Positions 34,872-45,759 of a stretch of DNA of 64,000 nt are shown here, in pieces. Positions within the stretch are counted from its first letter, which is position 1. Each line of letters starts with the position of its first letter. The position numbers and the translations under genes were made by a program. The notes beneath the pieces were generated by a model. That model worked only from the letters and a program-made list of their open reading frames with translations, made no database searches and had not been told where the DNA came from. Origin of the DNA: Aphrophora alni (lineage: Eukaryota; Arthropoda; Insecta; Hemiptera; Aphrophoridae); assembly GCA_963513935.1 (NCBI GenBank), contig OY740771.1, positions 9,515,138-9,579,137 on the forward strand, read 5' to 3'.

Positions 34872-34914
34872 TAGTATATCAATATTCGGAATGGCTAAAA
34901 CAAATGAGGAAAAA

Positions 34915-35005
34915 CTACATAAAATGAAGACTCTTACTCCTCTGATACTCCCAACACCGTCAGACTTGTAAGAGAACAAGAGTTGGTCAAAAGATACCTG
35001 ATAAG
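34915..35005 (+). repeat. Family S copy 7, plus, partial
   Basis: Contains ACCGTCAGACTTGTAAGAGA, ACAAGAGTTGGTCAAAAG and ACCTGATAAG. Confidence 0.6.
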
Positions 35006-35825
35006 CCTAGCTAAAGCTAAATTTCCTTTGTCTACAGTTGTTGACAAAGTGGCACTTTGTCCATTTAAATTAGTTTGCAAAACAGCTGATTTCTCAACAG
35101 TTTCACTTTGCCCACTACTTTGCTCACTCCGAATGGCAACCGAACAAAACGAAATTTAGGTTAAGTTTATTTGAATTGGTTTATAATATACAGGAAATGT
35201 CCCGTATGTAGGTTAGGTTAATTCTTACAATGTAAAATAACATAAAAAAACAACAAAACAACGTTTTAAAGTTGGAAAAGGAAGTAATTATTCATGAAGG
35301 TGATTGACAGTGTATGTATACGGAGAGTATTTTTCGTTTGCCGAGTTTTGAAGTTGGCAATCCCGTTTCCTCAACAATACACCTAAGTTATTTGTAATAT
35401 TCATAAATAACCTCAGTTTTGACGTGAGAACTTCTACTCAGTGTTGATGTGTTGTTTAGCACTACTGCTATATTTTGTGTTGTTAGTTTTAAAATATGGA
35501 CAGTTCAGATTTTAAAATAATCTGAAAAATAAGAAAAATGCGGTTATTAAAGATCGAATTGTAATTGATTGTTTGTTTGAACACTATTGTATTAAATTAA
35601 TGTTTTATTAAATTGTGTTACTGCTGAAGTATGTTTTTTATTTGTCACAAAATAACAACTGTAGACAAAGTATAATGTGCAATTCGTGAGCAAAGTGTCT
35701 TTTTTAAACTTGATAAAATTGACGCACGAGGCAAGCCTCGCGCGTCAACATTTTTCTCTCGTTTAAAAAAGTGCCACTTTGCTCACCTGTTGCACAAATA
35801 ACTATTTTTTCACGAAATTTCTTTT
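35006..35825. other. Unassigned DNA with a short palindrome
   Basis: TTGACGCACGAGG / CCTCGCGCGTCAA form a near-perfect 30-bp palindrome at 35719-35748. AAAGTGGCACTTTG (about 35047) and AAAGTGCCACTTTG (about 35769), plus CTACAGTTGTTGACAAAG / AACAACTGTAGACAAAG, suggest an old inverted-repeat element about 0.75 kb long. No coding frame. Confidence 0.45.
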
Positions 35826-35831
35826 TTTTTC

Positions 35832-35950
35832 ACGTAGTCTTGGATTAGATCTCTCTCTATCAGGTCTCTCTTGACCAACTCTTGTTCTTTTCGTGTTCTG
35901 ACGTTATCATAGTATTCCAGGACTAGAGAGAGGTCTTTATTGTGTGCTCT
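35832..35950 (-). repeat. Family S copy 8, minus
   Basis: CACGTAGTCTTGGATTAGAT, ATCAGGTCTCTCTTGACCAA and CTTGTTCTTTTCG in family order. Confidence 0.75.
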
Positions 35951-35959
35951 TTTATACAA

Positions 35960-36730
35960 ACTCTTGTATAATTATTGATGACAAAAATAAATCGGACATG
36001 ATGTACGATGATGACGTGTTTATGGTACAAGCGAAGCAAGTTTAGGCTCTTATTTAAATACATTGCTCATTTTCACTTTTTGATTTACAACTAACAATCT
36101 GATATTTTTGGTGACAATTAATATTGGGTTCTTTATTTGGTTTTGGAGATGGGTGTGTGAAGTGAAAAGTTTGCGCAATGTTTTTTTTCTGTCATTAATT
36201 TGTATAGTTTAAGTGTTTCCCTTTTTAAACGCTTATAATATTGGTATTACCTGTTGTATTTATTTCTGACGATGTTTTCTAATCGCGTAATAAAGTAACA
36301 TACATTAAATGCATACTGCCAACTAAATATGAAACGTAGTATAGTAATCTTTGGAATGAATTGGAATGCAAAAAACGACGAGATTTAGTCGTAGTATAGA
36401 ACAGTGACTTGTACGAAATAAAATTACCCACGACAATTCTGGGAAATTAACTTTTTTTATGTTGGCTATAACCGTTTAGATAAGGTGTGGCAATGTTCCT
36501 TAAAGTGCAATTTTTAGTTTTGTTTATAGGGATATTTCATCTTGTGTTGCTACTGGACCGAGGCGTCTGATTATTTCCGAACGTGATACACCTGCCGTTT
36601 TGCAATCTGTGTAATTCGATTTTTAGATTTGCTAACTGGTAACGGTAAAAATTATATGCATTCGTTATGAATAACAAATTAGCCTAACCTATCCCCAGAT
36701 TTAACTTAATAATAAGTTGAAATCGATTTT
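35960..36730. other. Unassigned A+T-rich DNA
   Basis: Contains one GCCAACTAAATATGAAACGT dispersed motif (about 36318). No gene. Confidence 0.4.
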
Positions 36731-36734
36731 TCCA

Positions 36735-36870
36735 TGTAGCCTTGGTTTAGATCCTTCTCTTTCATCTTTCCTGTCAGGTCTCTCTTGATCAACTCTTGTT
36801 CTTTTCCGACTCTGACGCTAATGGAGTATTCAAGGGCTAGGGAATCTTCATTTTATGTTTTTTTCATCCT
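36735..36870 (-). repeat. Family S copy 9, minus
   Basis: CATGTAGCCTTGG, TGTCAGGTCTCTCTTGATCA, CCGACTCTGACGCTAATGG and AGTATTCAAGGGCTAGG. Confidence 0.8.
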
Positions 36871-36874
36871 TACC

Positions 36875-37065
36875 CTCAGGGGCTTACTTTAATGGTACAG
36901 GTTTACCAACTCTGAGAGATCATTGCTGGTTCTACACTTTTTTTTCATGTAGTTTTGGATTAGATCTTTCTTGACCAACTCTTCTTATTTTAATACCCTG
37001 GCGATATTAGAATATTCAAGTGGTAGGGTGGGGGGTCTATATGTTCTTTTCTTCCAACTTACAGG
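36875..37065 (-). repeat. Family S copy 10, minus
   Basis: TACACTTTTTTTTCATGTAG, TTTCTTGACCAACTCTTC and ATTAGAATATTCAAG. It directly follows copy 9 in the same orientation. Confidence 0.75.
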
Positions 37066-37079
37066 GGCTACAACGACGT

Positions 37080-37488
37080 CGCCCATTTATGAAATTTCAA
37101 CATTTAGTTGAAAATTGTTTTATGAAAATTTGTTTATTTGATTGAGAATGACATTTAAATAAAATTTGTATGAAAATGTAATTAGAAAATACGATATACG
37201 GAAATACGAAAACCCATTTTTTTTAAATTAAAAAAAGGCACTTTACCTTGATAAACAAATTCTAGCATATATTCACTAGAAAGTAGATAAAAGAACTGAC
37301 AAAAAAAATAATTAAAAACAAAATAAAAAAAATTAAAAAAAACCGACCACTTTTCATTAAATTACAATGATTTCATTTTTTTTCGATAATGGCCAACTGT
37401 GGCCGTAAAAATGCAATTAGTTTTTTACAAATTTACCACCGATTTCGAGTGTAAAGATACATATTTTGTCCAATTTTCGTGAATATCT

Positions 37489-37525
<37 letters not shown>

Positions 37526-37985
37526 GATTTGTTTCATTATTAGTGAAAAAAAAATCTTAAATCCACAAATTCGAATTTTTTGAGGTTATGAAGTACTCTT
37601 ACGTTACCATACCCTACCATTTTGATAATCTCTTCATTTCCGAGTATTTTAATTTTTTTTCAGTTTTTTACGATTTATTTCAGTGTAGAGTCGGAGGTAT
37701 TTAGAAAATAGTGTGGCGATGCACTTTTCTAGGGAAGCTCCAGTCCGATTTTGATGTTTTTTTTTTCGGTTTCCCACTCAGTTGCATGTATAAAAAGAAA
37801 AAGAAAAAAAAAAAAAAAAATCAACTTCTCAGTTACATCACTTTTATATTATAATTTCCTTCTACTATTTTTATTCCCAATTAAAACTACATCGCTCCGC
37901 AGTATCTTAATGTAACCTTCAGAATGAATTAAATTTTTTTTTTCAGTATTCCGACATTTTAAATACGAATTGGAACGTAATTGAA
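37080..37985. other. A/T homopolymer-rich DNA
   Basis: Includes a T-run of about 34 (37489-37522) and an A-rich tract (37795-37820). No gene recognised. Confidence 0.6.
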
Positions 37986-37990
37986 TATTT

Positions 37991-38108
37991 CATAACTCGG
38001 ACCAAAGTGAAGCTTTTCGATACAAATCCAATTTTAACGACCGAGGCGGCCCCGAGGTTCGTAAAATGAACGAGGATCGAAAAGCTTCTTTTGGGCCAAG
38101 TGACGAAC
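37991..38108. repeat. Imperfect palindrome, about 118 bp
   Basis: AAGCTTTTCGAT (38010-38021) is exactly mirrored at 38076-38087. Arms extend outwards (ATAACTCGG / TTCGTCACTTGG) and inwards around CGAGGCGGCCCCGAGG. It has the structure of a small fold-back element. Confidence 0.75.
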
Positions 38109-38689
38109 TATATTTTTTGTTATACTGTAAATAATATAAGAAAAGAATTTCACAAAAACTAAAATGTTATAACCTATTTATTGTACCTTCAAATCGATGG
38201 TAACAGCTGTTTTAACGGTTATAATATACAATCGAGAGTATCGGTTGTTTTTATAGATGCTTTACAATCGTTAATTCCTGTAAACAAAGTAACAGCTGAT
38301 GACCTCGACCTCAGATGATGTTTTTATGTCCTAGGACTAAAAATAACAACTTTAGCATCTCAATGAATGTATTGAAAACAGCTGTTTTTGAAGCAGTATG
38401 ACGAAAAAAATTTTTTTTCAACTTTAACTGGATTGATTTCGTTGATCCGTACTGAAAAAGTTAATTCAGCTTTGTACAGGCGTTAAAAACAGCAACAGCA
38501 GGTATGTTTCCCAACAAGAAGGTGCCAGTGCAAAGATTTCACAAGATCTAGCAAACTATTACCGTATATGGTAAAGAACTGCCTTGCATTCAAGCAATAA
38601 CCAGGTCATGCTTGGCTATGCTTTGGTAAACGATGAAAATTATATCTTAAATCATAACTATTAAATGTTGCACAAACATTGGACAAACT

Positions 38690-38835
38690 TACTGACAAAA
38701 CAATTCTGGATACAGTATAACAAACACACAGAACACAATTCTCATAATTTTTTTAAAGAGAATTGTGTTCTATGTGTTTGTTATACTGTATAATTTTTCT
38801 CATAAGTCAAACTCAACATTTAGTATAAATTCAGG
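38690..38835 (+). repeat. Hairpin-tail family H copy, with 34-bp hairpin
   Basis: TACAGTATAACAAACACAC (38711) through ACACAATTCTC is mirrored up to GTTTGTTATACTGTA at 38790. The segment then continues TTTTTCTCATAAGTCAAACT as in family H at 62795-62935. Confidence 0.8.
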
Positions 38836-38935
38836 ATACAACCAATTCATCTTAAAATCACAATATTTGATCACAGAACTATATTTAATTTTCTTTTGTT
38901 GCTGATTTTCAGTTTATGGAGTTAACAAGGAATTT

Positions 38936-39120
38936 TTAAGTGACAAATTTTACTTTCTCTCGTGTTGCTTCACGAACAGGTTGCCAAACTTTGGGAAGCG
39001 ATTCTGATACAATAAATAAAAAAGTTCGTATAAACCATACCGTCAAAAAAATCCTTTGTTTTCCAATTAGGGGCTCACATTTGGGAGTACGGGCATGCCA
39101 ATTTAAACAGGATCTATAGT
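38936..39120. other. Unassigned DNA
   Basis: No recognised motif; the small minus-strand frame here is not credible. Confidence 0.3.
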
Positions 39121-39124
39121 TGTT

Positions 39125-39245
39125 TTTTTCCATGTAGTCTTGGGTTAGATTCCTCTCATTTTTCTTATCATGTCTCTCTTGATCAACTCTTGTTCTCTTC
39201 GGACCCTAACGCTATTACAGTCTTCTTTTCATCCTTTTTAGGATC
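39125..39245 (-). repeat. Family S copy 11, minus
   Basis: CCATGTAGTCTTGGGTTAGA, TCTCTCTTGATCAACTCTTG and GGACCCTAACGCTATTACAG. Confidence 0.75.
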
Positions 39246-39539
39246 CGTAGGTAAAAGTCAAAACTCTTATAATTTCATGCTCCTGTCCACATCTGTTTAT
39301 AGGTCGGTTTAAAAGCAGTTTTGTGAGATGTGAGACAAACATATTAAAAGGTGGATTGGATTTTCATTGGTTTCTCTCTATTAGGGTCCGTAGGTAAAAC
39401 CAAGGGCCCTTTTAATTTTGCGTGCGTGACTGTCTATCTGTACAATTTAAACTGCTGTTTTAAAAGACTTAATAACTGTCCTTATATGACCAGCTTATAT
39501 TTGATTATTTTATTTCCTCTTCTCTGTTACCAACGTCTA

Positions 39540-39745
39540 ATAAAAAAAAAAGACGGAAAAAGAACATATAATAAATAGGCTACATCTAGCTCTCGAATAC
39601 TCTATTGACGTCTGGATCGTATAAGAACAAAAGTTGGTCAAGAGAGAAAGCTGATAAAACTCAAAACACATGGAAAAAGTTGTAGATCCAGCTGAGATAA
39701 CTCGGGACTGTCACGGTCATGGTCGCTATCTGTGAATCCCTGACG
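39540..39745 (+). repeat. Family S copy 12, plus
   Basis: AAAAGAACATATAATAAATA, CTCTCGAATACTCTATTGAC, GTTGGTCAAGAGAGAAAG and GTAGATCCAGCTGAG. Confidence 0.8.
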
Positions 39746-40204
39746 TGATTCATTTTCTTCCGTGTTTTTATCTAAAAGTTATTATTTCCCAGTGTTAGTT
39801 GTTTATTTCATCCACTCCTTAAGATAGCGAAGTTTAACAGAAAATGGATAAATTGACTAAGTTACTATTTTATACACAACACATGTTACAGAGCTAGGCA
39901 TGATCAATCTCGACTGTACAACTCTGAAGACAGTTAAATAACGATAATAAAATGTGTTAATATGATGATGCTTTGGTGTTGCTCGTTGATAGATTTGATT
40001 AGAGCGGGGAAGGGGTTCAAAGTTCAACTGGCCGGAAACCGCTCCTAATGTTTTATTTATATTGATGATACTCTGCGAGGAGACTCGACCAACATGTGTT
40101 GTACAGTACTCGTTTGGATTCGGGTATTGTTGTGTTGTAAACAAATTCAGTGCCTGTATTTCCATTGATATTAAACAGTACTGTAGTTTACATCAAATTA
40201 ATTA

Positions 40205-40560
40205 AACTACCTGTTGTTTCGCCGCCAGACATCATCAGTTTACTTTTTTTCTTTTTTTTTTTAAGTGAAAACGTCTCGGGCATCATCGTCTTATAAAAAA
40301 CGTTGGGCGCTATCATGTTACTTACCCAGTCCCATTTTTTAAATGTAATACAAGTTGATCGCTAAATGAAATGCCCAGTTGTTTTCTTGGATTTTGTAGG
40401 AATTGTTAAAATTGTGTTGGTTGATCAAGTCGTCTTACCATGTTGTTTTGTTGCACAGGTTTTCTGAATCTCTTGATTGTTATTTCTATAGCAGTCTATT
40501 TTGGATATTTCCTTTGTTTACAGCTGTTTCGGTACTATCATACCATCATCAGACGACAAA
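40205..40560 (-). repeat. Segment with two GAAAC hairpin motifs
   Basis: Reverse complement shows CTGATGATGTCTGGCGGCGA followed by AAC at 40208-40245, and CTGATGATGGTATGATAGTA followed by CCGAAAC at 40521-40555. In the second, GGTA pairs with TACC right beside GAAAC. A family S 5' fragment (GGGCATCATCGTCTTATAA) lies between them. 40395-40480 also resembles 60555-60650. Confidence 0.55.
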
Positions 40561-40943
40561 ACACTTTAAACATATAAATACATGCACAAAAACATAAATT
40601 AATTGGTACTACTGAATTACCGTACACGTCAAATTAAAATAATGTTTATGTGGCCACATCCTACGCTTGCTGTAGTTAACTACTGATGCATATACTTATA
40701 GATGATAAGTAGTTAACTACAATGAGTTAAAAATTACATTTACTAAGCTTTATTTAAATGTTTAGTAAACTAAATCATACAATAAGTGACAAATCAACTT
40801 GTACGCAACAAACTCTCGGGGGGTACAGGCGAGTATCGTAGCTGAATCTACACTTTTTTTCTATGTAGTCTTTGGTTAAATCTCTTTCATCTTTCCTATC
40901 AGGTCTGTCTTTACCAATAATAGTTCTTTTCCAGGGTCATAGC

Positions 40944-41390
40944 AATGACTACATAAATACTATAAGACACGACATGGCCATGTTAAATATTCTACGCTTA
41001 TTCTTGAGTTGTCCAATACCCGCTAGATCGCTCTGCTAGAGAATCTGAAGTTGATGTGACTGGCGCTAGGTGGCTCTACGGTCAAACAATGTTTCAGGCG
41101 GGTAAGAGAATACGCACTGATGCCACATATGGGACCAGAGATGCGAGGGAAGGTCGAGAATCGCTTATCTCAGCGCACGAACTGACAACACTGACTATGC
41201 TGACGGAAGTAAGTGAGAAGGTTTGTGAGACAGAGGTCAACAGTTGTACAGTCTCAACCAAGTGGGATGCATACAGTCAAGCACCTGCTGCTAGCGCTTT
41301 CTGATAGCTGTGTGTCAAACTTGTGACGAACAGCACCCGTAAAGCGTAGACTATTTCTATGTCGTGTCTTATAGTATTTATGTAGTCATT
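40944..41390 (+). mobile_element. MITE family M, copy A, 447 bp
   Basis: The TIR AATGACTACATAAATACTAT is mirrored exactly at the right end (41371-41390), continuing into AAGACACGACAT. The flanks GGTCATAGC (40935-40943) and GGTCATAGT (41391-41399) are a 9-bp duplication with one mismatch, which suggests the Mutator-like superfamily. It contains an 82-codon open frame (41056-41304) kept in all three copies. The frame shows no known domain, and whether it is translated is unknown. Confidence 0.9.
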
Positions 41391-41399
41391 GGTCATAGT

Positions 41400-41997
41400 A
41401 ACCTGATGGTACCATCGTACCTGACCTGCTATTTCGACCTGAAGAAGTGTCACCGAAACCCTTCTATTGTCTATCTTTACTGCTCCCACACATCACGTCT
41501 ATTGTTAGATGTCTTGGGAATTACCCAGGCGTGGTGGCACCATCCAGTTTATGGAGTGACATTTTCAATATTTCAGTTAATTCAGTTGATGGACAGTAGA
41601 AGTACATATCAGTCGACTCTATCTGGTTCATTTCATTTCAGTTCATTTCTATCTGGATCATGGTTAACCTAACCTTCCTCTAATAGTTATCAAGTAGGAA
41701 GTTGAGAATCTTTTTTTTATTTTTTGCAATAAGCAACAGTCTGTCTACCTTGCCGGATTGAATTGGAAGTGAATGAAGTGATCATCAAAAACTAAATAGT
41801 TGCTAGATTTTATAGTTGGAGAGCAGAGATCAAAAATAGCCCTTAAACAAACTGGTGGTGCCATCGAAATGTTTACCTCCGATATTCACAGCTGTTGTTT
41901 TGTGTAACAATGAGTGACCCTTTTCGAGTCGAAAACGGAATCGGTCAGACCTTCATTCCTAGAATTAGGGATGCTCCTCCGATGGTACCACCAGGTT
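41400..41997. other. Core of element C
   Basis: No transposase motifs. TTCATTTCATTTCAGTTCAT is a short internal repeat near 41630. Confidence 0.6.
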
Positions 41998-42006
41998 ACT
42001 ATAACC

Positions 42007-42460
42007 AATGACTACATAAATACTATAAGACACGACATGGCCATGTTAAATATTCTACGCTTATTCTTGAGTTGACCAATACCCGCTAGGTCGCTCTGCT
42101 AGAGAATCTGAAGTTGATGTGACTGGCGCTAGGTGGCTCTACGGTCAAACAATGTTTCAGGCGGGTAAGAGAAAACGCACTGATGCCACATATGGGACCA
42201 GAGATGCGAGGGAAGGTCGAGAATCGCTTATCTCAGCGCACGAACTGACAACACTGACTATGCTGACGGAAGTAAGTGAGAAGGTTTGTGAGACAGAGGT
42301 CAACAGTTGTACAGTCTCAACCAAGTGGGATGCGTACAGTCAAGCACCTGCTGCTAGCGCTTTCTGATAGCTGTGTGTCAAACTTGTGACGAACAGCACC
42401 CGTAAAGCGTAGACTATTTCCCTATCCTATGTCGTGTCTTATAGTATTTATGTAGTCATT
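42007..42460 (+). mobile_element. MITE family M, copy B, 454 bp
   Basis: Nearly identical to copy A and in the same orientation, with CCCTATCC added before the right TIR. The flanks ACTATAACC (41998-42006) and GCTATAACC (42461-42469) match at 8 of 9. The open frame is 42119-42367. Confidence 0.92.
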
Positions 42461-42544
42461 GCTATAACCCCTTTTCCAATCCTGACGCTATTAGAGTACT
42501 CGCAAACTAAGGGTTTTTTCTTTTCCTTTTTTGTTTTTTTAAAA

Positions 42545-43275
42545 ATTAAATAAACTGATATTGACCGAAAAATGTATCGTCTTTAAAACAACAAGAAACA
42601 AAAACCAACTATACTTCACTCTTCTTTTGAAAAAAAAAAATGAAAGTAAGCCGGGCAAATAAACCGTCAAATACTTTGCCAGATAAACCAGATTGTTGAC
42701 ACAGCTGTAGTAATGGGAAGTGTTAAATGAGACAAAGGGTGAAGTTGTGTGTGTTTGTCTGTCGTTTGTAGAGGGCAATGACGTTGCGTCGGTTTTAAAG
42801 ACAAAAATAGTATAGGTCCCAACATATCACCCTGAGACACTCTTGTGTGCAGTCTAATTTGTATTTGAATTAATTGTATTTTGTGTGCAGAGTAATGAGA
42901 GCATTGTTTTAGGCTGACCATAGGTCTTGTGTTTACTACTCGCATGTATGTATGTAGTTGAAGATAGATAGTTCAAGGCTTTCTGTGTATATAACATGTG
43001 TTGCCTATAAATAGATTCAAATGAATTACATTCGAAAAGCACTGGCTTGAAATTATTTTGACGTTTTGTTATGAATCACTTCGTTTGTCGACGTCAACCT
43101 TGGGGTTAATATATTTAGACTGCCTGTTGTACAAAATAATATTTGGTAATTGGATACAATTACAATTTCGTACAGTGAAAATTGCATTTTTTTTATTTGA
43201 GTTGGTCGTTAGTGTTTTACAAAAATTTAGGGCGTGACAATTGCTTACATGCCCCTTTAGACTATCTTTGTTTAC
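42545..43275. other. Unassigned DNA
   Basis: Overlapping small minus-strand frames (42539-42945) share no known motif. Confidence 0.35.
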
Positions 43276-43279
43276 GTCT

Positions 43280-43352
43280 GTAACCTAACCTAACCTAACC
43301 TAAATTGGCCTAATCTAACCTAACCTAAACTGACATAACCTAACCTAACCTA
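43280..43352. repeat. Interstitial CCTAA (telomere-type) runs
   Basis: Three short perfect CCTAA runs are separated by AATTGGCCTAATCT and ACTGACAT. This is the complement of the insect telomeric TTAGG. Short and degenerate, so interstitial rather than a chromosome end. Confidence 0.9.
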
Positions 43353-43858
43353 CCCGACAACTGATTGTTTATAACGTTAAATATCAACAAAAGTTTTAAA
43401 AACGTTGATTTATTTTTAAATACGCCAAAATGATTTCAGTATTAATCATTGTATATGTACAAAGCCTGAAATAAGTATTATGGGAATCAGAAAGGCCTCC
43501 TTCAATTCAGAAAACCTCCTGGACCTACGCAATTGGGGAGCATCCGAACTGAGCAACTTTTTTTATAATCGTAAAGGGTCAAAGAAGGGTACACTAATCC
43601 CAACATCCGAACTGAGCAACTTGGCCCCTCAGGTAGACATACAAATGCTATCGACTGCGTCAAACGGGAGTGTTCGTCTAGAGATATGACCTATTGAACC
43701 ACGGATTGTGGTTGTTGATAACCTATAAACAATTGTGCATAACCTAACCTTAACCTGATTTAGTAGTTTGTAGTTGATAAGAATATCGTATGATAAGTGT
43801 TAAATAATTTCTTTACATTCCAAAATCTATCAAGCGTGCGTCAAAGTTCTGCCGCTAG

Positions 43859-45030
43859 TTGCTCAGTTCGGACGTTGGTGGTGAGAACCATTTTTGGCAT
43901 GTTGCTCAGTTCGGACGTTGGTGGTCAGAACCCTTCTTGGCATGTTGCTCAGTTCGGACGTTGGTAGTCAGAACTCTTTTTGGCATTTTGCTCAGTTCCG
44001 ACGTTGGTGGTCAGAACCCTTCTTGGCATGTTGCTCAGTTCGGATGTTGCTTATTACCTGATCAGGTAAAAGTTGCTCAGTTCGGACGTTGGTGGTCAGA
44101 ACCCTTCAGGGCATGTTGCTCAGTTCGGACGTTGGTGGTGAGAACCATTTTTGGCATGTTGCTCAGTTCGGACGTTGGTGGTGAGAACCATTTTTGGCAT
44201 GTTGCTCAGTTCGGACGTTGGTGGTCAGAACCCTTCAGGGCATGTTGCTCAGTTCGGACGTTGGTGGTGAGAACCATTTTTGGCATGTTGCTCAGTTCGG
44301 ACGTTGGTGGTGAGAACCATTTTTGGCATGTTGCTCAGTTCGGACGTTGGTGGTCAGAACCCTTCAGGGCATGTTGCTCAGTTCGGACGTTGGTGGTGAG
44401 AACCATTTTTGGCATGTTGCTCAGTTCGGACGTTGGTGGTGAGAACCATTTTTGGCATGTTGCTCAGTTCGGACGTTGGTGGTGAGAACCATTTTTGGCA
44501 TGTTGCTCAGTTCGGACGTTGGTGGTGAGAACCATTTTTGGCATGTTGCTCAGTTCGGACGTTGGTGGTCAGAACCCTTCTTGGCATGTTGCTCAGTTCG
44601 GACGTTGGTGGTCAGAACCCTTCTTGGCATGTTACTCAGTTCGGACGTTGGTAGTCAGAACTCTTTTTGGCATTTTGCTCAGTTCCGACGTTGGTGGTCA
44701 GAACCCTTCAGGGCATGTTGCTCAGTTCGGACGTTGGTGGTCAGAACCCTTCTTGGCATGTTGCTCAGTTCGGATGTTGCTTATTACCTGATCAGGTAAA
44801 AGTTGCTCAGTTCGGACGTTGGTGGTCAGAACCCTTCAGGGCATGTTGCTCAGTTCGGACGTTGGTGGTCAGAACCCTTCTTGGCATGTTGCTCAGTTCG
44901 GATGTTGCTTATTAGCTGATCAGGTAAAAGTTGCTCAGTTCGGACGTTGGTGGTCAGAACCCTTCTTGGCATGTTGCTCAGTTCGGATGTTGCTTATTAG
45001 CTGATCAGGTAAAAGTTGCTCAGTTCGGAC
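43859..45030. repeat. 43-bp minisatellite, about 27 units with higher-order order
   Basis: Each unit begins TTGCTCAGTTCGGACGTTGG. Unit tails come in types: GGTCAGAACCCTTCTTGG, GGTGAGAACCATTTTTGG, GGTCAGAACCCTTCAGGG, and a 42-bp type with GATGTTGCTTATTACC and the palindrome ACCTGATCAGGT. A three-unit pattern (CAGGG, then two GTGAG types) repeats from about 44072 to 44460. The open frames across it (up to 208 codons) repeat every 43 residues and are artefacts of the unit length. Confidence 0.97.
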
Positions 45031-45509
45031 GAACCGCGCAATTGTCACTCCGAAGCTGACCGTTAATCAGGTTCGCCCACCTCCTCGACCCTTTGTACAC
45101 AATTTGTGTATTGACGTGTATGAATAAATATCTATTAAAACTGTAATATTGCCATTTACACAATTTATTTTTGCTACAGTAATAAAGAGAATAATGTTGA
45201 AAACAGCAAAAAATTCCCTATTAATACATATTTTTCGATAAAGATATACAATAGTGTTGTTTATTGACAGTTATTAGTCATCTTACAGTCACTCATTTTG
45301 TAGCAACATTGATGATTTTTGGTTATAATTCAGTAAATTATACGTTGTTTGTTCTCATTTATCTTGTAATTATGTGTAGGAAATATAGGGTAAATACATT
45401 GTAGATTTAATTTTCAAATATCAAATAAAATAAATTAAAGTTTTATAAAGTGAAGCTTAGTGGGTGTCATAGGAGTGGCTTGGGGGTAGGTCACCGGACA
45501 CCCTAATCC

Positions 45510-45754
45510 CATAGAAGAAGAAATTAGAATAAGAAAGTCACAGGTATAGGCTCTAGCGTGATACAAAATATCCTTAGTTTGGTTACTGGACAACGGAAAG
45601 CGCTAGTAGCATCGGGACAAAAAGGCTTGGCTACTGTATCACAAGTACCGATGCTACTCGCGCTTTCTGTTTTCCAGTAACCAAACTAAGGATATTTTGT
45701 ATCACGCTGTTTAACATGGGCTGTGACTTTCTTATTCTAATTCCTTCTTCTATG
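45510..45754. mobile_element. Fold-back element with about 110-bp arms
   Basis: Arms from CATAGAAGAAG.AATTAGAAT through AAATATCCTTAGTTTGG to GCGCTAGTAGCATCGG are mirrored after a loop of about 40 nt. The outer ends read CATAGAAG / CTTCTATG. No coding sequence. Confidence 0.92.
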
Positions 45755-45759
45755 CTATC

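Larger units (their letters stand above)
40934..42470. mobile_element. TIR element C, carrying a MITE in each terminus
   Basis: An 8-bp duplication CTTTTCCA flanks it (40926-40933 and 42471-42478). Ignoring inserts, the left end reads GGGTCATAG then TAACCTGATGGTACCATCG. The right end reversed reads GGGTTATAGTAACCTGGTGG then TACCATCG. Each terminus is split about 10 bp from its tip by a MITE (40944-41390 and 42007-42460). The core (41400-41997) has no transposase. An 8-bp duplication fits hAT or Mutator-like elements. Confidence 0.85.
40810..42540 (-). repeat. Family S copy 13, minus, interrupted by 1.5 kb
   Basis: Left part: ACTTTTTTTCTATGTAGTC, CCTATCAGGTCTGTC and TAGTTCTTTTCCA. Right part from 42471: CTTTTCCAATCCTGACGCTA and TTAGAGTACTCG. 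The two halves share CTTTTCCA, the duplication made when element C inserted. Confidence 0.85.

Noticed and set aside
43280..43352. Telomere
   Set aside because: Only short, interrupted CCTAA runs within unique flanks. Interstitial telomere-type repeats are common in insects.
43859..44485. 208-codon open frame in the 43-bp minisatellite
   Set aside because: The frame repeats with a 43-residue period because 43 is not a multiple of 3, and all three frames are open for long stretches. It is a product of the tandem repeat, not a gene.
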